NCBI RefSeq assembly: GCF_022179285.1
Contig: NZ_BPQO01000042.1
Location: 1 to 45,411 of the forward strand
DNA length: 45,411 nt
Reading direction: 5' to 3'
From: Methylobacterium hispanicum
GTDB taxonomy: Bacteria; Pseudomonadota; Alphaproteobacteria; Rhizobiales; Beijerinckiaceae
Of this stretch, positions 16,452 through 26,115 are shown piece after piece. The notes under the pieces are model-generated. The model was not told the origin of the DNA and searched no databases. It saw only the letters and a list, made by a program, of their open reading frames with translations. The translations under genes were made by a program, and so were the position numbers. Numbering within the stretch: position 1 is the stretch's first letter; each line of letters begins with the position of its first letter.

Positions 16452-16460
16452 CGCCATCCC

Positions 16461-16958
16461 GTGCGCCTCCTTGTCGCGGCGGTCGGGCGGCTGAAGGCTG
16501 GGCCCGAGCGGGATCTGGCCGATCGCTACCGCGAGCGCGCCGCCCAGGTCGGGCGCGGGCTCGGCGTGCCGGCCTGCGACATCTTGGAAATCCCCGAGAG
16601 CCGGGCGCGGCGCGCCACCGACCGCTGCGCCGAGGAGGCGCAAGGCCTTCTCGCCCACCTGCCGCCGAGCGGCGTTCTCGTCGCCTACGACGAGCGCGGG
16701 CGCTCCGATCTCGCGAGCGAGCGCATCGCCGAGCGGATCGGCTCCTGGCGCGACGCGGGACGGCCGGCGTTGACGATCGTGATCGGCGGCGCGGACGGCC
16801 ACGATGCCTCAATTCGGACGCGGGCCGAGCTGATCCTCTCCTTCGGGGCCGCCACCCTCCCCCACGGACTCGTGCGCGTGCTCGTCCTCGAACAGATCTA
16901 CCGCTCCATGACGATCCTCGCCGGGCATCCCTACCATCGCGGCGACGTCGGCGCCTGA
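16461..16958 (+). CDS. rlmH: 23S rRNA pseudouridine-1915 N3-methyltransferase RlmH
   Basis: 165 residues. It starts MRLLVAAVGRLKAGPE and has the SPOUT knot: VAYDERG, the SAM-binding LTIVIGGADGHD, and the conserved end EQIYRSMTILAGHPYHR. RlmH methylates pseudouridine 1915 in helix 69 of 23S rRNA. The second loop has GADG where many homologues have GPDG, a mild change. It lies ten bases after rsfS in a shared operon. Confidence 0.95.
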   Translation: MRLLVAAVGRLKAGPERDLADRYRERAAQVGRGLGVPACDILEIPESRARRATDRCAEEAQGLLAHLPPSGVLVAYDERGRSDLASERIAERIGSWRDAGRPALTIVIGGADGHDASIRTRAELILSFGAATLPHGLVRVLVLEQIYRSMTILAGHPYHRGDVGA

Positions 16959-16973
16959 GGGCCCCATCGCCGC

Positions 16974-18313
16974 ATGACGCCCGCTCTCCGCGCCCTCTCC
17001 CTCACGTTTCTGGTCGTCCTTGCGGCAGCGCCCGAGCGCGCCCGGGCCCAGGAAGCGAAGGGCGAGACCAAGGGCGCCGCCGACCCGGACCGCATCCGCA
17101 AGGCCGAGGCGGAGCGCGACGGTCGCGCCGAGAACCTCAAACGGATCGAGGAGGCGCTTGCCGCCAGCGGCAGTGCCCGCGCCCAGGCCGAGGCCGAGAT
17201 CAGCGAGATCGGGCGCGATCGCGCGAAGTTGAACGCGGCGCTCCTCGATGCCGGACGGCAGGCGCAGGCCACCGAGGACCGGATGAACCGGCTGGAGGAG
17301 CGTCTCAGGACGCTCGGCGACAGCGAGGCGGCGATCCGCCGCTCGCTCGACGCGCGGCGCGGCGTCATCGCGGAGATCCTGGCGGCCCTCCAGCGCATGG
17401 GCCGGCGCCCGCCGCCGGCCGTGCTGGTCAACCCCGAGGACATGCTCCGGGTGATCCGCACCTCGATGCTGCTCGGCGCCGTGGTGCCGGAGCTGCGCGG
17501 CGAGGTCGATACGCTGGCGGGCGACCTCACGGAGCTCGTGCGCCTGCGCGGCCTCATCGCCTCCGACAAGCAGGCCCTGCAGAACGACCTCGCCGGCTGG
17601 GCTCGCGAGCGTCTGCGTCTCGACACGCTGGTCGCGGCCCGGCGGACCCGTCAGGCCGAGCTGGAGACCAGCGTCGCCGCGGAGCGCGCGCGCGCGGCCG
17701 AACTCGGCAACCAGGCCCGCAGCCTGAAGGACCTGCTCGACCGGGTGGAATCCGAGGTCGCCGCCGCCCGGCGCGCGGCCGACGCGGCCAAGGCCGCCGA
17801 GGAGCGCGAGGCGCGCGCCACGCAGGAGCGCTTCGCCGCGGCCGGCTTCCGCGATCCCGCCCGGCTCGCCCCGAAGGTGAAGTTCGTGGATGCCCGCGGC
17901 GATATCCCGCGGCCCGTCGTGGGCCGCCTCGTGCGCGGCTTCAACCAGCCCGACGGCAACGGCGGGTTGACGCGCGGCATATCGCTCTCGACCCGCGCGA
18001 AGGCTGTCGTCGCCTCTCCGGCGGACGGCTGGGTGGCCTTCGCGGGACCCTTCCGGTCCTACGGGCGTCTCTTGATCATCAACGCGGGCGATGGCTACTA
18101 TCTCTTGCTCGCGGGGATGGATCAGATCGGCGTCGAGGTCGGCCAGTTCGTGCTCGCAGGAGAGCCGGTGGGCAGCATGGGCGAGGGAAGCGTGGCCCAG
18201 GCGGCAACTGACCGGACCGATCCGGTTCTGTACGTCGAGTTCAAGAAGGACGGGGGCTCCATCGACCCGGAGCCCTGGTGGGCGAAGAGCCCAAGCGAGA
18301 AGGTTCGCGGCTA

Positions 18314-18314
<1 letters not shown>
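16974..18314 (+). CDS. EnvC-like murein hydrolase activator (degenerate LytM/M23)
   Basis: 446 residues. A signal peptide ends near ARAQ (residue ~25). Long coiled coils follow (~35-130 and ~175-300), then a C-terminal LytM domain (~325-440) with ISLSTRAKAVVASPADGWVAFAGPF and YGRLLIINAGDGYYLLLAGM. The zinc ligands of active M23 peptidases (HxxxD and HxH) are missing: the positions read GISLST and LLLAG. This is the pattern of EnvC/NlpD-type activators, which switch on amidases at the division site. The stop overlaps the ctpA start by one base (TAATG). Confidence 0.92.
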
Positions 18315-19636
<1,322 letters not shown>

Positions 19637-19662
19637 TCGGCGGGATCGGGTAAGACGAGGAG

Positions 19663-19694
19663 CCCCGTCCGGCGCGAGCCGGGCGGGGTTTTTT
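19663..19694 (+). terminator. Intrinsic terminator after ctpA
   Basis: An 11-bp stem (19663-19673 with 19678-19688, one T-G pair) closes on GCGA and is followed directly by six T residues (19689-19694). This is the clearest Rho-independent terminator in the window and ends the rsfS-rlmH-envC-ctpA transcript. Confidence 0.93.
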
Positions 19695-19702
19695 CGTCGT
19701 CG

Positions 19703-19742
19703 CGCGCTCTCCCTCCCCCGCAGAGGGGGGAGGGAGAGCGCG
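19703..19742. repeat. 17-bp perfect palindrome, CTCTCCC/GGGAGAG family
   Basis: The arms 19703-19719 and 19726-19742 are perfect reverse complements around GCAGAG. The core CTCTCCC...GGGAGAG also forms the hairpins at 40444-40462 and 40574-40594, which suggests a dispersed repetitive palindromic element rather than a site specific to this gene. Confidence 0.75.
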
Positions 19743-19950
19743 GAGGGTACCGGAACGCGTTGTGTGACTCCGGTAACCTCCGCGGGGGCGGGAGATGCGG
19801 CGCGCTTCGGGCCGACGCCCCGCGGTGCCCCCTCGATCGACACGCATGCTCGGGTCGACGCGTTGAGAGAAAATTAACCCTGCGGGCCGGCAATACGGGG
19901 GTAGCCCGCCCGCGCCTCGCGGAGTCGGCGCGGCCCCTGTCGAGACGCCG

Positions 19951-21186
19951 GTGAGCGAGACCTCCGACGATATCCTGACGCGTCCCCTCGGGATGGCCGA
20001 GCCGAAGAGCCGGGCCGAGCGGATCCGCGCCCGGCTGCGCGGGCCGCTCAGGGCGCGCACGGTCCTCGGCGGCGGCGCGGCGGTATTGGCGCTCGGCGCG
20101 GGCGCGCTCGTCGCCTTCGGCGACCCGCAGGGGGGTGAGCCGAGGGTCACCGTGGCGATCACCCTGCGCGAGCCGGCTCCCGCCCCGCAGGTGGCGCAAG
20201 CTCCGGCCGCTGCGCTCGCACCGGAGCCGGACACCCCACCGCCGCGGGCGCAGCGGAGCGCCGAGGAGGTCGAATCGGCCTCGGGCGTCACCGTGGTTCG
20301 GCCGAGCGGCACGGGGGCGCCGAGCGAGGCGGTGGTGATCCGCGTGCCCGCGCCCGTCGCCCAGCTCGCGCCCGCGCCCGATCCGCGCCTCACCGACCGC
20401 GGGCGGCACGGCGCCTTGCCGAAGCTCGGCGAGGGGCGGCTTCGCGCCCTCGACGTCTACGCGCGGCCCGAGGAGCCGGGCCAGGGGCCCCGCATCGCGA
20501 TCCTCGTCACGGGTCTCGGCATCGGCCAGGCGGCGACGGCCGCCGCCATCACCAAGCTGCCGCCCGCCGTCAGCCTCGCCTTCGCGCCCTACGGCGGCGA
20601 GGTCGAGCGCGCCGCCGCCCGCGCCCGTGCGGCCGGGCACGAGGTGCTGCTGCAGGCCCCGATGGAGCCCTTCGACTATCCCGACAGCGATCCCGGCCCC
20701 CAGACCCTGCTCACCGCCCTCAAGGGCGCCGAGAACGCCGACCGCCTCGCCTGGGCGATGAGCCGGTTCGCCGGCTATGTCGGCGTGGTGAACTTCATGG
20801 GCGCCAAGCTGATGGGCGACGCCGCCGCCTTCGAGCCGGTGCTGCGCGAGATCGGCGCCCGCGGCCTCGGCTTCGTGGACGACGGCACCGGCGCCCGCCC
20901 GGTCGCGCCGGGACTCGCCCAGAAGGCGCGGGCGCCGCTCGCGCGGGCCGACATCGTCCTCGACGCGGTAGCGCGGCCCGATGCGATCGACCGCGAGCTG
21001 GCCCGGCTCGAGGCGCAGGCCCGCGCCAAGGGCTTCGTGCTGGCCTCGGCCAGCGCCCTGCCCGTCACGATCGAGCGCATCGCCCGCTGGACACGCGACC
21101 TCGAGGCCCGCGGCCTGCGCCTCGTGCCGGTGAGCGCGGCCCTGCGGAACCAGTCGGCGGACAGCCGCGTCTCGAAGGCGGAGTAG
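19951..21186 (+). CDS. Divergent polysaccharide deacetylase family protein (YibQ-like)
   Basis: 411 residues from GTG 19951. There is a basic cytoplasmic head, one membrane helix (VLGGGAAVLALGAGALVAF, ~40-58), a Pro/Ala-rich linker to ~165, then the YibQ-type domain (~170-400; RIAILVTGLGIGQAATAAAI; APMEPFDYPDSDPGPQTLLT; VGVVNFMGAKLMGD). The fold is NodB-like, but the usual metal-binding His pair is not evident, and the activity is unproven for the family. It commonly follows envC and ctpA, which suggests a cell-envelope role. Confidence 0.88.
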   Translation: MSETSDDILTRPLGMAEPKSRAERIRARLRGPLRARTVLGGGAAVLALGAGALVAFGDPQGGEPRVTVAITLREPAPAPQVAQAPAAALAPEPDTPPPRAQRSAEEVESASGVTVVRPSGTGAPSEAVVIRVPAPVAQLAPAPDPRLTDRGRHGALPKLGEGRLRALDVYARPEEPGQGPRIAILVTGLGIGQAATAAAITKLPPAVSLAFAPYGGEVERAAARARAAGHEVLLQAPMEPFDYPDSDPGPQTLLTALKGAENADRLAWAMSRFAGYVGVVNFMGAKLMGDAAAFEPVLREIGARGLGFVDDGTGARPVAPGLAQKARAPLARADIVLDAVARPDAIDRELARLEAQARAKGFVLASASALPVTIERIARWTRDLEARGLRLVPVSAALRNQSADSRVSKAE

Positions 21187-21239
21187 CGCGGCCTCCCGGC
21201 CGTTGCGGCCGGTGCCCGCCCTCCCTATGGTCCCGCGCG

Positions 21240-21782
21240 ATGACGAGCGCCCCCCTCCTCGGCCAAGAGGCCCCCCTGCCCTACCGCCCCTGCGTCGGCG
21301 TCGCGCTGATTAACCGGGCGGGCGGCGTCTTCGTGGGCCGCCGCAAGGACGCCGACCGGCTCGGGGCCGGCGCCCACGCCTGGCAGATGCCGCAGGGCGG
21401 GATCGACGCGGGCGAGGCCGCCGCGGCGGCGGCCGTGCGCGAGCTGCACGAGGAGACGAACGTCTCCCCCGCGCTGATCCGTCCCCTCGGCGAGGTGCCG
21501 GACTGGCTCGCCTACGACCTGCCGGCGGACGCCATGAAGCAGGCCTGGCGCGGGCGCTACCGCGGCCAGACCCAGAAGTGGTTCGCCTTCGCGTTCCTCG
21601 GCACCGACGAGGCCATCGACGTGGACCATCCGGGCGGCGGCGCGCACAAGGCCGAGTTCGATGCCTGGCGCTGGGCCGCGTTCGAGGAGCTGCCCGGCCT
21701 CGTCGTACCCTTCAAGCGCCCGGTCTACGAATCGGTCGTCGCCGCCTTCGCGCCGCTCGCGACCTGGGCGCGGTCGGCTTGA
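21240..21782 (+). CDS. rppH: RNA pyrophosphohydrolase RppH
   Basis: 180 residues. It begins PYRPCVGVALINRAGGVFVGRR and carries the Nudix box G-x5-E-x7-REUxEExGU as GGIDAGEAAAAAAVRELHEE at about residues 53-75. WLAYDLP and QTQKWFAFAF are RppH landmarks. The enzyme removes pyrophosphate from mRNA 5' ends and so starts decay. Its place after the envC-ctpA-yibQ group is conserved in this class. Confidence 0.95.
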   Translation: MTSAPLLGQEAPLPYRPCVGVALINRAGGVFVGRRKDADRLGAGAHAWQMPQGGIDAGEAAAAAAVRELHEETNVSPALIRPLGEVPDWLAYDLPADAMKQAWRGRYRGQTQKWFAFAFLGTDEAIDVDHPGGGAHKAEFDAWRWAAFEELPGLVVPFKRPVYESVVAAFAPLATWARSA

Positions 21783-21810
21783 GCGCGGCCAGGCCCGGCT
21801 GAGCCGCCCG

Positions 21811-22455
21811 ATGCGCTGGCTCGCCGTCCCCCTCGCGATCGCGCTCGGCTGGATCCTGTTCACGCTGAGCCCGCTCTGGGCGCTCTACGACCTCGCCCAA
21901 GCGGTGCGGGCGCGGGACGTCGGCTATGTCGAGAGCCACGTGAACTTCCGGACGCTGCGGCTCTCGCTCGTGCGCCAGACCACCGCCGCCGTGAAGGCCG
22001 CCACCGACCAGAACCCGGATCTCGGCCCCCGCGAGCGCCAGCAGCTCGGCGAGGCGGCGACCGGCCTCGCGCTGGCGCTGGCCGAGACGATGGTGACGCC
22101 CGCCACCGTGATCGACCTCCTCGACGACGGCTGGCTCGACAAGGTCGAGCAGGGGCGGCCGGCCGCGCCGGCCCGGGCGGGCCTGCGCATCGACCGGGTC
22201 GGCGGCCTGGTGCCCTATTACCTCGCCTCGGAGATGCGCGGCTTCCGCACGGTCGTGATCGCGATCCCGCCGGGTCGCCCGCGCCAGGACCAGACCCGCA
22301 TCCGCATGCGCCTGCGCGGCTGGGCGTGGCGGCTCACCGACATCGAGGTCACGGAGACCCTGCGCCAGCAGATGGCGGCGGGTCTCGCCCGCACGCTCGC
22401 CAAGGCCAACCTGCGCGGCCGGGGCGAGCAGCGCGAGGCGCCGGCGCAGCCGTGA
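21811..22455 (+). CDS. DUF2939-type membrane-anchored protein
   Basis: 214 residues from ATG 21811. An N-terminal membrane helix (WLAVPLAIALGWILFTLSPLWALYDL) leads into a region typical of DUF2939: LAQAVRARDVGYVESHVNF, followed by a repeat of charged helices, and the C-terminal RIRMRLRGWAWRLTDIEV strand pair. Function is unknown. It probably faces the periplasm or cytoplasm as a small anchored domain. It is 28 bases from rppH on the same strand and converges on the next gene. Confidence 0.8.
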   Translation: MRWLAVPLAIALGWILFTLSPLWALYDLAQAVRARDVGYVESHVNFRTLRLSLVRQTTAAVKAATDQNPDLGPRERQQLGEAATGLALALAETMVTPATVIDLLDDGWLDKVEQGRPAAPARAGLRIDRVGGLVPYYLASEMRGFRTVVIAIPPGRPRQDQTRIRMRLRGWAWRLTDIEVTETLRQQMAAGLARTLAKANLRGRGEQREAPAQP

Positions 22456-22458
22456 GAG

Positions 22459-22482
22459 CGCGCTGATCCGGCGGTCAGCGCG
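22459..22482. terminator. Hairpin between convergent genes
   Basis: CGCGCTGA (22459-22466) pairs with TCAGCGCG (22475-22482) around eight bases. The right arm contains the stop codon of the minus-strand gene. No T-run is present on either side, so it is at most a weak bidirectional terminator. Confidence 0.4.
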
Positions 22483-22849
22483 GCTTCGGGTTCGGCTCGC
22501 TCCCGCCGGCGGGGATGCGCGGCTTGCGGGCCTGGACGAGGCTCTCCGCCTTGTCCTCGTCGGTGTCGCCGCCCTGCTCGATCGCGCGCTCGGGATCGGC
22601 GGCGAGTTCCGAGACGATCGCCAGCAGGCGCTCGCACTCGGCACTGTACTTGAAGGCGTCGAGCACGATCGCGGCGTCGCGCAGGGTGCGCAGATCCCGC
22701 ACCGTCTGCTGGTTGGCGTCCTGCTGCAGGTCTCTCTTCCCGGCGAGCTTCTCCTCGATCCGCGCGCCCGTCACGTCGCAGGCGGCCCGTGCCGTGCCGG
22801 CCGTGAGGCCGAGCGCGAGGGAGGCGATGAGGAGGCGCGTGCGGATCAT
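22475..22849 (-). CDS. Small secreted protein of unknown function
   Basis: 124 residues starting at ATG 22849. A textbook signal peptide (MIRTRLLIASLALGLTAGTARA) is cut before ACDVTG. The mature part is helical and charged, with two cysteines (ACDVTG and SAECERL) that could form a disulfide, and a Pro/Lys-rich tail. I do not recognise a family. It follows the response regulator on the same strand with a 22-base gap, so the two may be cotranscribed. Confidence 0.75.
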   Translation of the reverse strand: MIRTRLLIASLALGLTAGTARAACDVTGARIEEKLAGKRDLQQDANQQTVRDLRTLRDAAIVLDAFKYSAECERLLAIVSELAADPERAIEQGGDTDEDKAESLVQARKPRIPAGGSEPNPKPR

Positions 22850-22871
22850 GGGTCGTCTCGGGGGTGGCGGG

Positions 22872-23309
22872 TCAGGCGTGGTGGGGATGGGCGCGGCGCA
22901 GGAGGTCGTTGGTCAGCGCCACGAGCTGGCTCGGCCGGTAGGGCTTCGGCACGAAGACGGATTCGGAGACCTGCTCGCTGGCGGGCAGGCCCGCGCGGCC
23001 GCCCGAGGTGTAGACCACCGGCAGGTCCGGGCACTGGCATCGCGCGTGCTGGGCGAGTGCGAGGCCGTTCGTGTTGCGGGCGAGGTCGATATCGGTGAAG
23101 AGCAGGTCCACGGTCTCGCGGGCAAGAATTTCTTCCGCCTCCCAGGCGTCGGCGGCGGTCAGCACGCGATAGCCCTCGTCGGCCAGCGCCTCGGCGGCGA
23201 GTTCGCAGACGAAGGGTTCGTCCTCGACCACGAGCACGGTCGAGGACGCGTGGTCGATCCGGTCGAGGAAGGCGGGCCGTGCGAGCGCGGTGCAGGCGAA
23301 GGGGATCAT
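22872..23309 (-). CDS. Single-domain response regulator
   Basis: 145 residues from ATG 23309, chosen because GGAG lies seven bases upstream. After 24 poorly conserved residues comes a full receiver domain: acidic pair E29-D30, phosphoacceptor Asp73 in LLFTDIDL, Thr101/Ser102 in VVYTSGG and Lys122 in VPKPYRPSQ. There is no output domain, so it likely works by binding a partner or as a phosphate shuttle. No histidine kinase is nearby. The last residues are His-rich. The open frame extends upstream but without family similarity. Confidence 0.9.
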   Translation of the reverse strand: MIPFACTALARPAFLDRIDHASSTVLVVEDEPFVCELAAEALADEGYRVLTAADAWEAEEILARETVDLLFTDIDLARNTNGLALAQHARCQCPDLPVVYTSGGRAGLPASEQVSESVFVPKPYRPSQLVALTNDLLRRAHPHHA

Positions 23310-23516
23310 GACGCAACTCCAACTCACCTGGCGCGGGGCTGACGCCCCGGCACCGGATCGTCGGACCAACGGGGCCCTCAGCTCCGGTGTTCGCCGTGAT
23401 TGGATCGAATTGCTCGGGTTTGGTGAGCGAAGGCTTAACCCTGCCCACCCGCACCTGAACGGAGCGCCCGAACTGGTTAACGAAGTCTTATTGCGAAGCT
23501 TTCGGGGACGCGATTC

Positions 23517-24176
23517 GTGAACAGATCCTGGCAGCTGGGGACCGGCCTCGCGCTCACGGCGCTCGCCGGCTACGTCGACGCGATCGGCTTCGTGCGGCTG
23601 GGCGGCCTCTACACCTCGTTCATGAGCGGGAACACGACGCAGCTCTCGGTCTCGCTGGCCAACGGCGCCTTCCGGCACGCGGGCCTTCCCGCGATGCTGG
23701 TCTCGGGCTTCCTGTTCGGCGCGACGCTCGGCAGCGGGCTCGCGATCGTGGTGCCGCGGCGCTGGGCCACCGCGGTGGTTCTCGCCTACGAGACGCTGCT
23801 GATCCTGGCGGCCCTCTCGCTCGGCCTCGCGACGCCCGAACTCGGCCTCGCCTCGTTCTTCATGGCCATGGCGATGGGCGCGCAGAACGCGGTGCTGTCC
23901 CAGGTGAAGGGGTTTCGCGCCGGCACCACCTTCGTGACGGGGGCCCTGTTCGCGCTCGCGCAGAAGATCGCCGAGGCGCTGACCCGCACCGGGCCGCCTC
24001 TGGGCTGGATCGGCGACGCGACGGTCTGGGGGGCGCTGCTCGTGGGCGCGCTGGTCGGCACGCTGGCCTACGGCACCTACGAGCTCTACGCCTTGCTGGT
24101 GCCCGCCCTGGTCGGGGGGACTTTCGCGGTGATCGCCGCCGTCCTATCCGCTCGATCGGTCACCGCCGTACCCTGA
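23517..24176 (+). CDS. DUF1275 (YoaK-like) membrane protein
   Basis: 219 residues from GTG 23517, with about six membrane helices. Family landmarks are GYVDAIGFVRLGGLYTSFMSGNTTQL at the start and MGAQNAVLSQVKGFRAGTTFVTGAL in the middle. The DUF1275 fold is of unknown function; a transport role has been suggested only from topology. It is transcribed divergently from the response regulator, across 207 bases in which I could not assign a promoter. Confidence 0.92.
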   Translation: MNRSWQLGTGLALTALAGYVDAIGFVRLGGLYTSFMSGNTTQLSVSLANGAFRHAGLPAMLVSGFLFGATLGSGLAIVVPRRWATAVVLAYETLLILAALSLGLATPELGLASFFMAMAMGAQNAVLSQVKGFRAGTTFVTGALFALAQKIAEALTRTGPPLGWIGDATVWGALLVGALVGTLAYGTYELYALLVPALVGGTFAVIAAVLSARSVTAVP

Positions 24177-24187
24177 AGGACCCGCGC

Positions 24188-25192
24188 ATGAGTACTTCCG
24201 CCTCCCTGACGAGCCACGTCGCCCCGGTCGAGGCCGGCGCGCACGTGACGGCGGCGCACTGGCTCGGCGATACGCTGGCGCTGGCGCTCGGCGACGGCAC
24301 GGTGGTGCTGGCCTCAGGGAGCGAGGCGGTGCGGGCGGCGGCCCACCCGGACGGATCCATCCTCGTGGCGGCCGGCGACGGAGCCCGCCTCCTCACCGGC
24401 GGCGACGACGGGCGCGTGGTGGCGGTGGCCAAGGACGGCACGCTCACCGAGGCGGCGGTCGCCAGGGGCAATGCCTGGATCGACGCCTTGGCGCTGCATC
24501 CGGACGGCGGGCTGGCCTTCTCGGCCGGCCGGCGCGTGGTGGCGCGCGATGCCAAGGGCCGCGAGCGGACCCTGGAGGCGCCCTCGACGGCGCGGGGCCT
24601 CGCCTTCGCGCCGAAGGGATACCGGCTGGCGGTGGCGCACTACAACGGTGCCAGCCTCTGGTACCCGAACCTAGAGACCCCGCCGGAGGTGGTCTCGTGG
24701 AAGGGCTCGCACATCGACGTGACGTGGTCGCCCGACGGGCGCTTCGTTGTCACGACGATGCAGGAGAACGCCCTGCACGGCTGGCGCCTCCAGCCCGATC
24801 CCGGCCACATGCGGATGTCGGGCTACCCCGGCAAGGTGCGCTCGCTCGGCTGGTCGTCGGACGGCAAGTGGCTCGCCACCGGCGGAGCCGAGGCAGCGAT
24901 CATCTGGCCGTTCGACTCGAAGGAGGGCCCGACCGGCAAGGCCCCGCGCGAGTGCGGCGTGCGCCCGGCCCGGGTCTCGCGGGTGGCCTTCCACCCGAAG
25001 GCACCGGTGCTGGCGATCGGCTACGAGGACGGCTGCATCCTGCTCGTGCGCTTCGGCGATGCCGCCGAGCTCCTGGTCCGCCCGGCCGTGAAGGCGAGCG
25101 CGATCTCGGCGCTCGCCTGGGACCGCCGCGGCAACCGCCTCGCCTTCGGCTGCGCGGACGGGCAGGCCGGCCTACTGACGCTCCCCGCCTGA
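24188..25192 (+). CDS. WD40-repeat beta-propeller protein
   Basis: 334 residues with AAGGA eight bases or so before the ATG. About seven blades can be followed, with repeating short motifs such as HPDGSILVAAGDGA, HPDGGLAFSAG, SPDGRFVVTTMQENALHGW, SSDGKWLATGGAEAAIIWPF and FHPKAPVLAIGYEDG. There is no signal peptide or catalytic domain, so it is probably a cytoplasmic scaffold. The partner is unknown. It is tightly packed behind the DUF1275 gene (11 bases) and probably cotranscribed. Confidence 0.88.
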   Translation: MSTSASLTSHVAPVEAGAHVTAAHWLGDTLALALGDGTVVLASGSEAVRAAAHPDGSILVAAGDGARLLTGGDDGRVVAVAKDGTLTEAAVARGNAWIDALALHPDGGLAFSAGRRVVARDAKGRERTLEAPSTARGLAFAPKGYRLAVAHYNGASLWYPNLETPPEVVSWKGSHIDVTWSPDGRFVVTTMQENALHGWRLQPDPGHMRMSGYPGKVRSLGWSSDGKWLATGGAEAAIIWPFDSKEGPTGKAPRECGVRPARVSRVAFHPKAPVLAIGYEDGCILLVRFGDAAELLVRPAVKASAISALAWDRRGNRLAFGCADGQAGLLTLPA

Positions 25193-25197
25193 GTCCC

Positions 25198-25390
25198 GGG
25201 GATCCCCAAGGGCCTCAGGCCCTTTCGGCGCCTGAAGGCGCTGCAGGCGGGGTCCGGGGCGCGCAGCCCCGGGATTGGCTCTTCGGTCCCGGCTTTGCCG
25301 GGGCCGAAGAGCCAAATGCAGGGTTCCACCCTGCACCCGCCAAAGGTCTCGACCTTTGGGATCCAGGACTGGGTGCAGGCCCCTGGTCCC
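25198..25390. repeat. Run of at least six consecutive hairpins
   Basis: Between the WD40 gene and the next gene the sequence is almost entirely paired: 25208-25224 (7-bp stem), 25228-25241 (5 bp), 25254-25272 (7 bp), 25275-25315 (a 19-bp stem with one G-T pair and a TTT loop), 25317-25335 (8 bp), 25340-25359 (8 bp), then a weaker bulged pairing of 25358-25367 with 25382-25390. A 10-base palindrome at 25198-25207 precedes them. The compact run suggests a mosaic repetitive element or a highly structured RNA. Confidence 0.8.
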
Positions 25391-25438
25391 CGGCGGCCCG
25401 GCATGCTCTTGTCCCGCGCGCATCATCGGAGGTCGCCC

Positions 25439-25963
25439 GTGTTCGCCGTGTTCCGCACCCTCGGCCTCGCCCTCGGGCTCCTGGGCGGCGGCGTCGCCGC
25501 GCAGGCGCCGGAATTCGCCCAGCAATACGCCCAGCGCCTCGGCGGCGCGGTGGACGAGTTGCGCCGCGAGGTCGCGAGCCTCGATGCGGACGCGCGGGCC
25601 ACCGGCAACACCCGCGACGGGGCGGTCGATCGCATGCGCGGCAACCCGGACGAACTCGTTGCCCGCCGCGGCGCCGCGGCAGGCGCCACCGTCGCGCGCC
25701 TCGCCGCCCTGAGCGCCCAGCAGCAGGCGCTGGCCGAGGCGACGAGCCCCCTCGGGCGCACCTTCGCCATCCTGCGCCAGCCGGATGTCGGGCTGGTGCG
25801 GGCCACGCTGACGGACTACCAGCCGGCGGTCCCCACCACCGCCGACGGGCTCGTGGCCGGGCTGCTCGGCTTCCTGGCGGCCTGGGGCGGCTGGCGGGTG
25901 ATGTCGGATCTCGGCCGCCGCGCGGTACGGCGCCGGCCGCGGGCCGAGACGACGACCGCCTGA
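25439..25963 (+). CDS. DUF2937-type membrane protein
   Basis: 174 residues from GTG 25439, chosen because GGAGG lies six bases upstream. The start VFAVFRTLGLALGLLGGGVAAQAPEFAQQ, the following helical region (residues 35-125) and a second membrane helix near the C-terminus (TADGLVAGLLGFLAAWGGW) fit the DUF2937 family, whose function is unknown. An upstream extension of the frame runs through the hairpin array and is not credible. Confidence 0.8.
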   Translation: MFAVFRTLGLALGLLGGGVAAQAPEFAQQYAQRLGGAVDELRREVASLDADARATGNTRDGAVDRMRGNPDELVARRGAAAGATVARLAALSAQQQALAEATSPLGRTFAILRQPDVGLVRATLTDYQPAVPTTADGLVAGLLGFLAAWGGWRVMSDLGRRAVRRRPRAETTTA

Positions 25964-25969
25964 CGGCAG

Positions 25970-26005
25970 CGTATCCCGGGCCGCATCCTGGGGCGCATCC
26001 CGGGC
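25970..26005. repeat. Three tandem 12-base near-repeats
   Basis: Units CGTATCCCGGGC (25970-25981), CGCATCCTGGGG (25982-25993) and CGCATCCCGGGC (25994-26005) follow one another directly, differing at one to three positions. They lie just after the DUF2937-type gene. Confidence 0.6.
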
Positions 26006-26115
26006 ACGGTGTGTCCGGGCATCTACAGCCGCTTGCCCGCGCGGTGCACTAGGGAGAAGGCACGAAACCGTGCGGGCCTCCGCCCGCGCCGGATCCGTGC
26101 TCAGAGTCGCAACCC

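Larger units (their letters stand above)
19637..19950. other. Intergenic region after ctpA
   Basis: 314 bases holding an intrinsic terminator (19663-19694), a long palindromic repeat (19703-19742) and, from about 19760, the presumed promoter region of the next gene. The segment GAGAGAAAATTAACC near 19864 is AT-richer than its surroundings. I see no credible coding frame. Confidence 0.6.

Noticed and set aside
23308..23520. 70-codon plus-strand frame ending in a GTGA overlap with the DUF1275 gene
   Set aside because: It overlaps the start of the response regulator on the other strand, has no visible ribosome binding site and no recognisable sequence; the overlap alone is weak evidence. Conservation in relatives would revive it.
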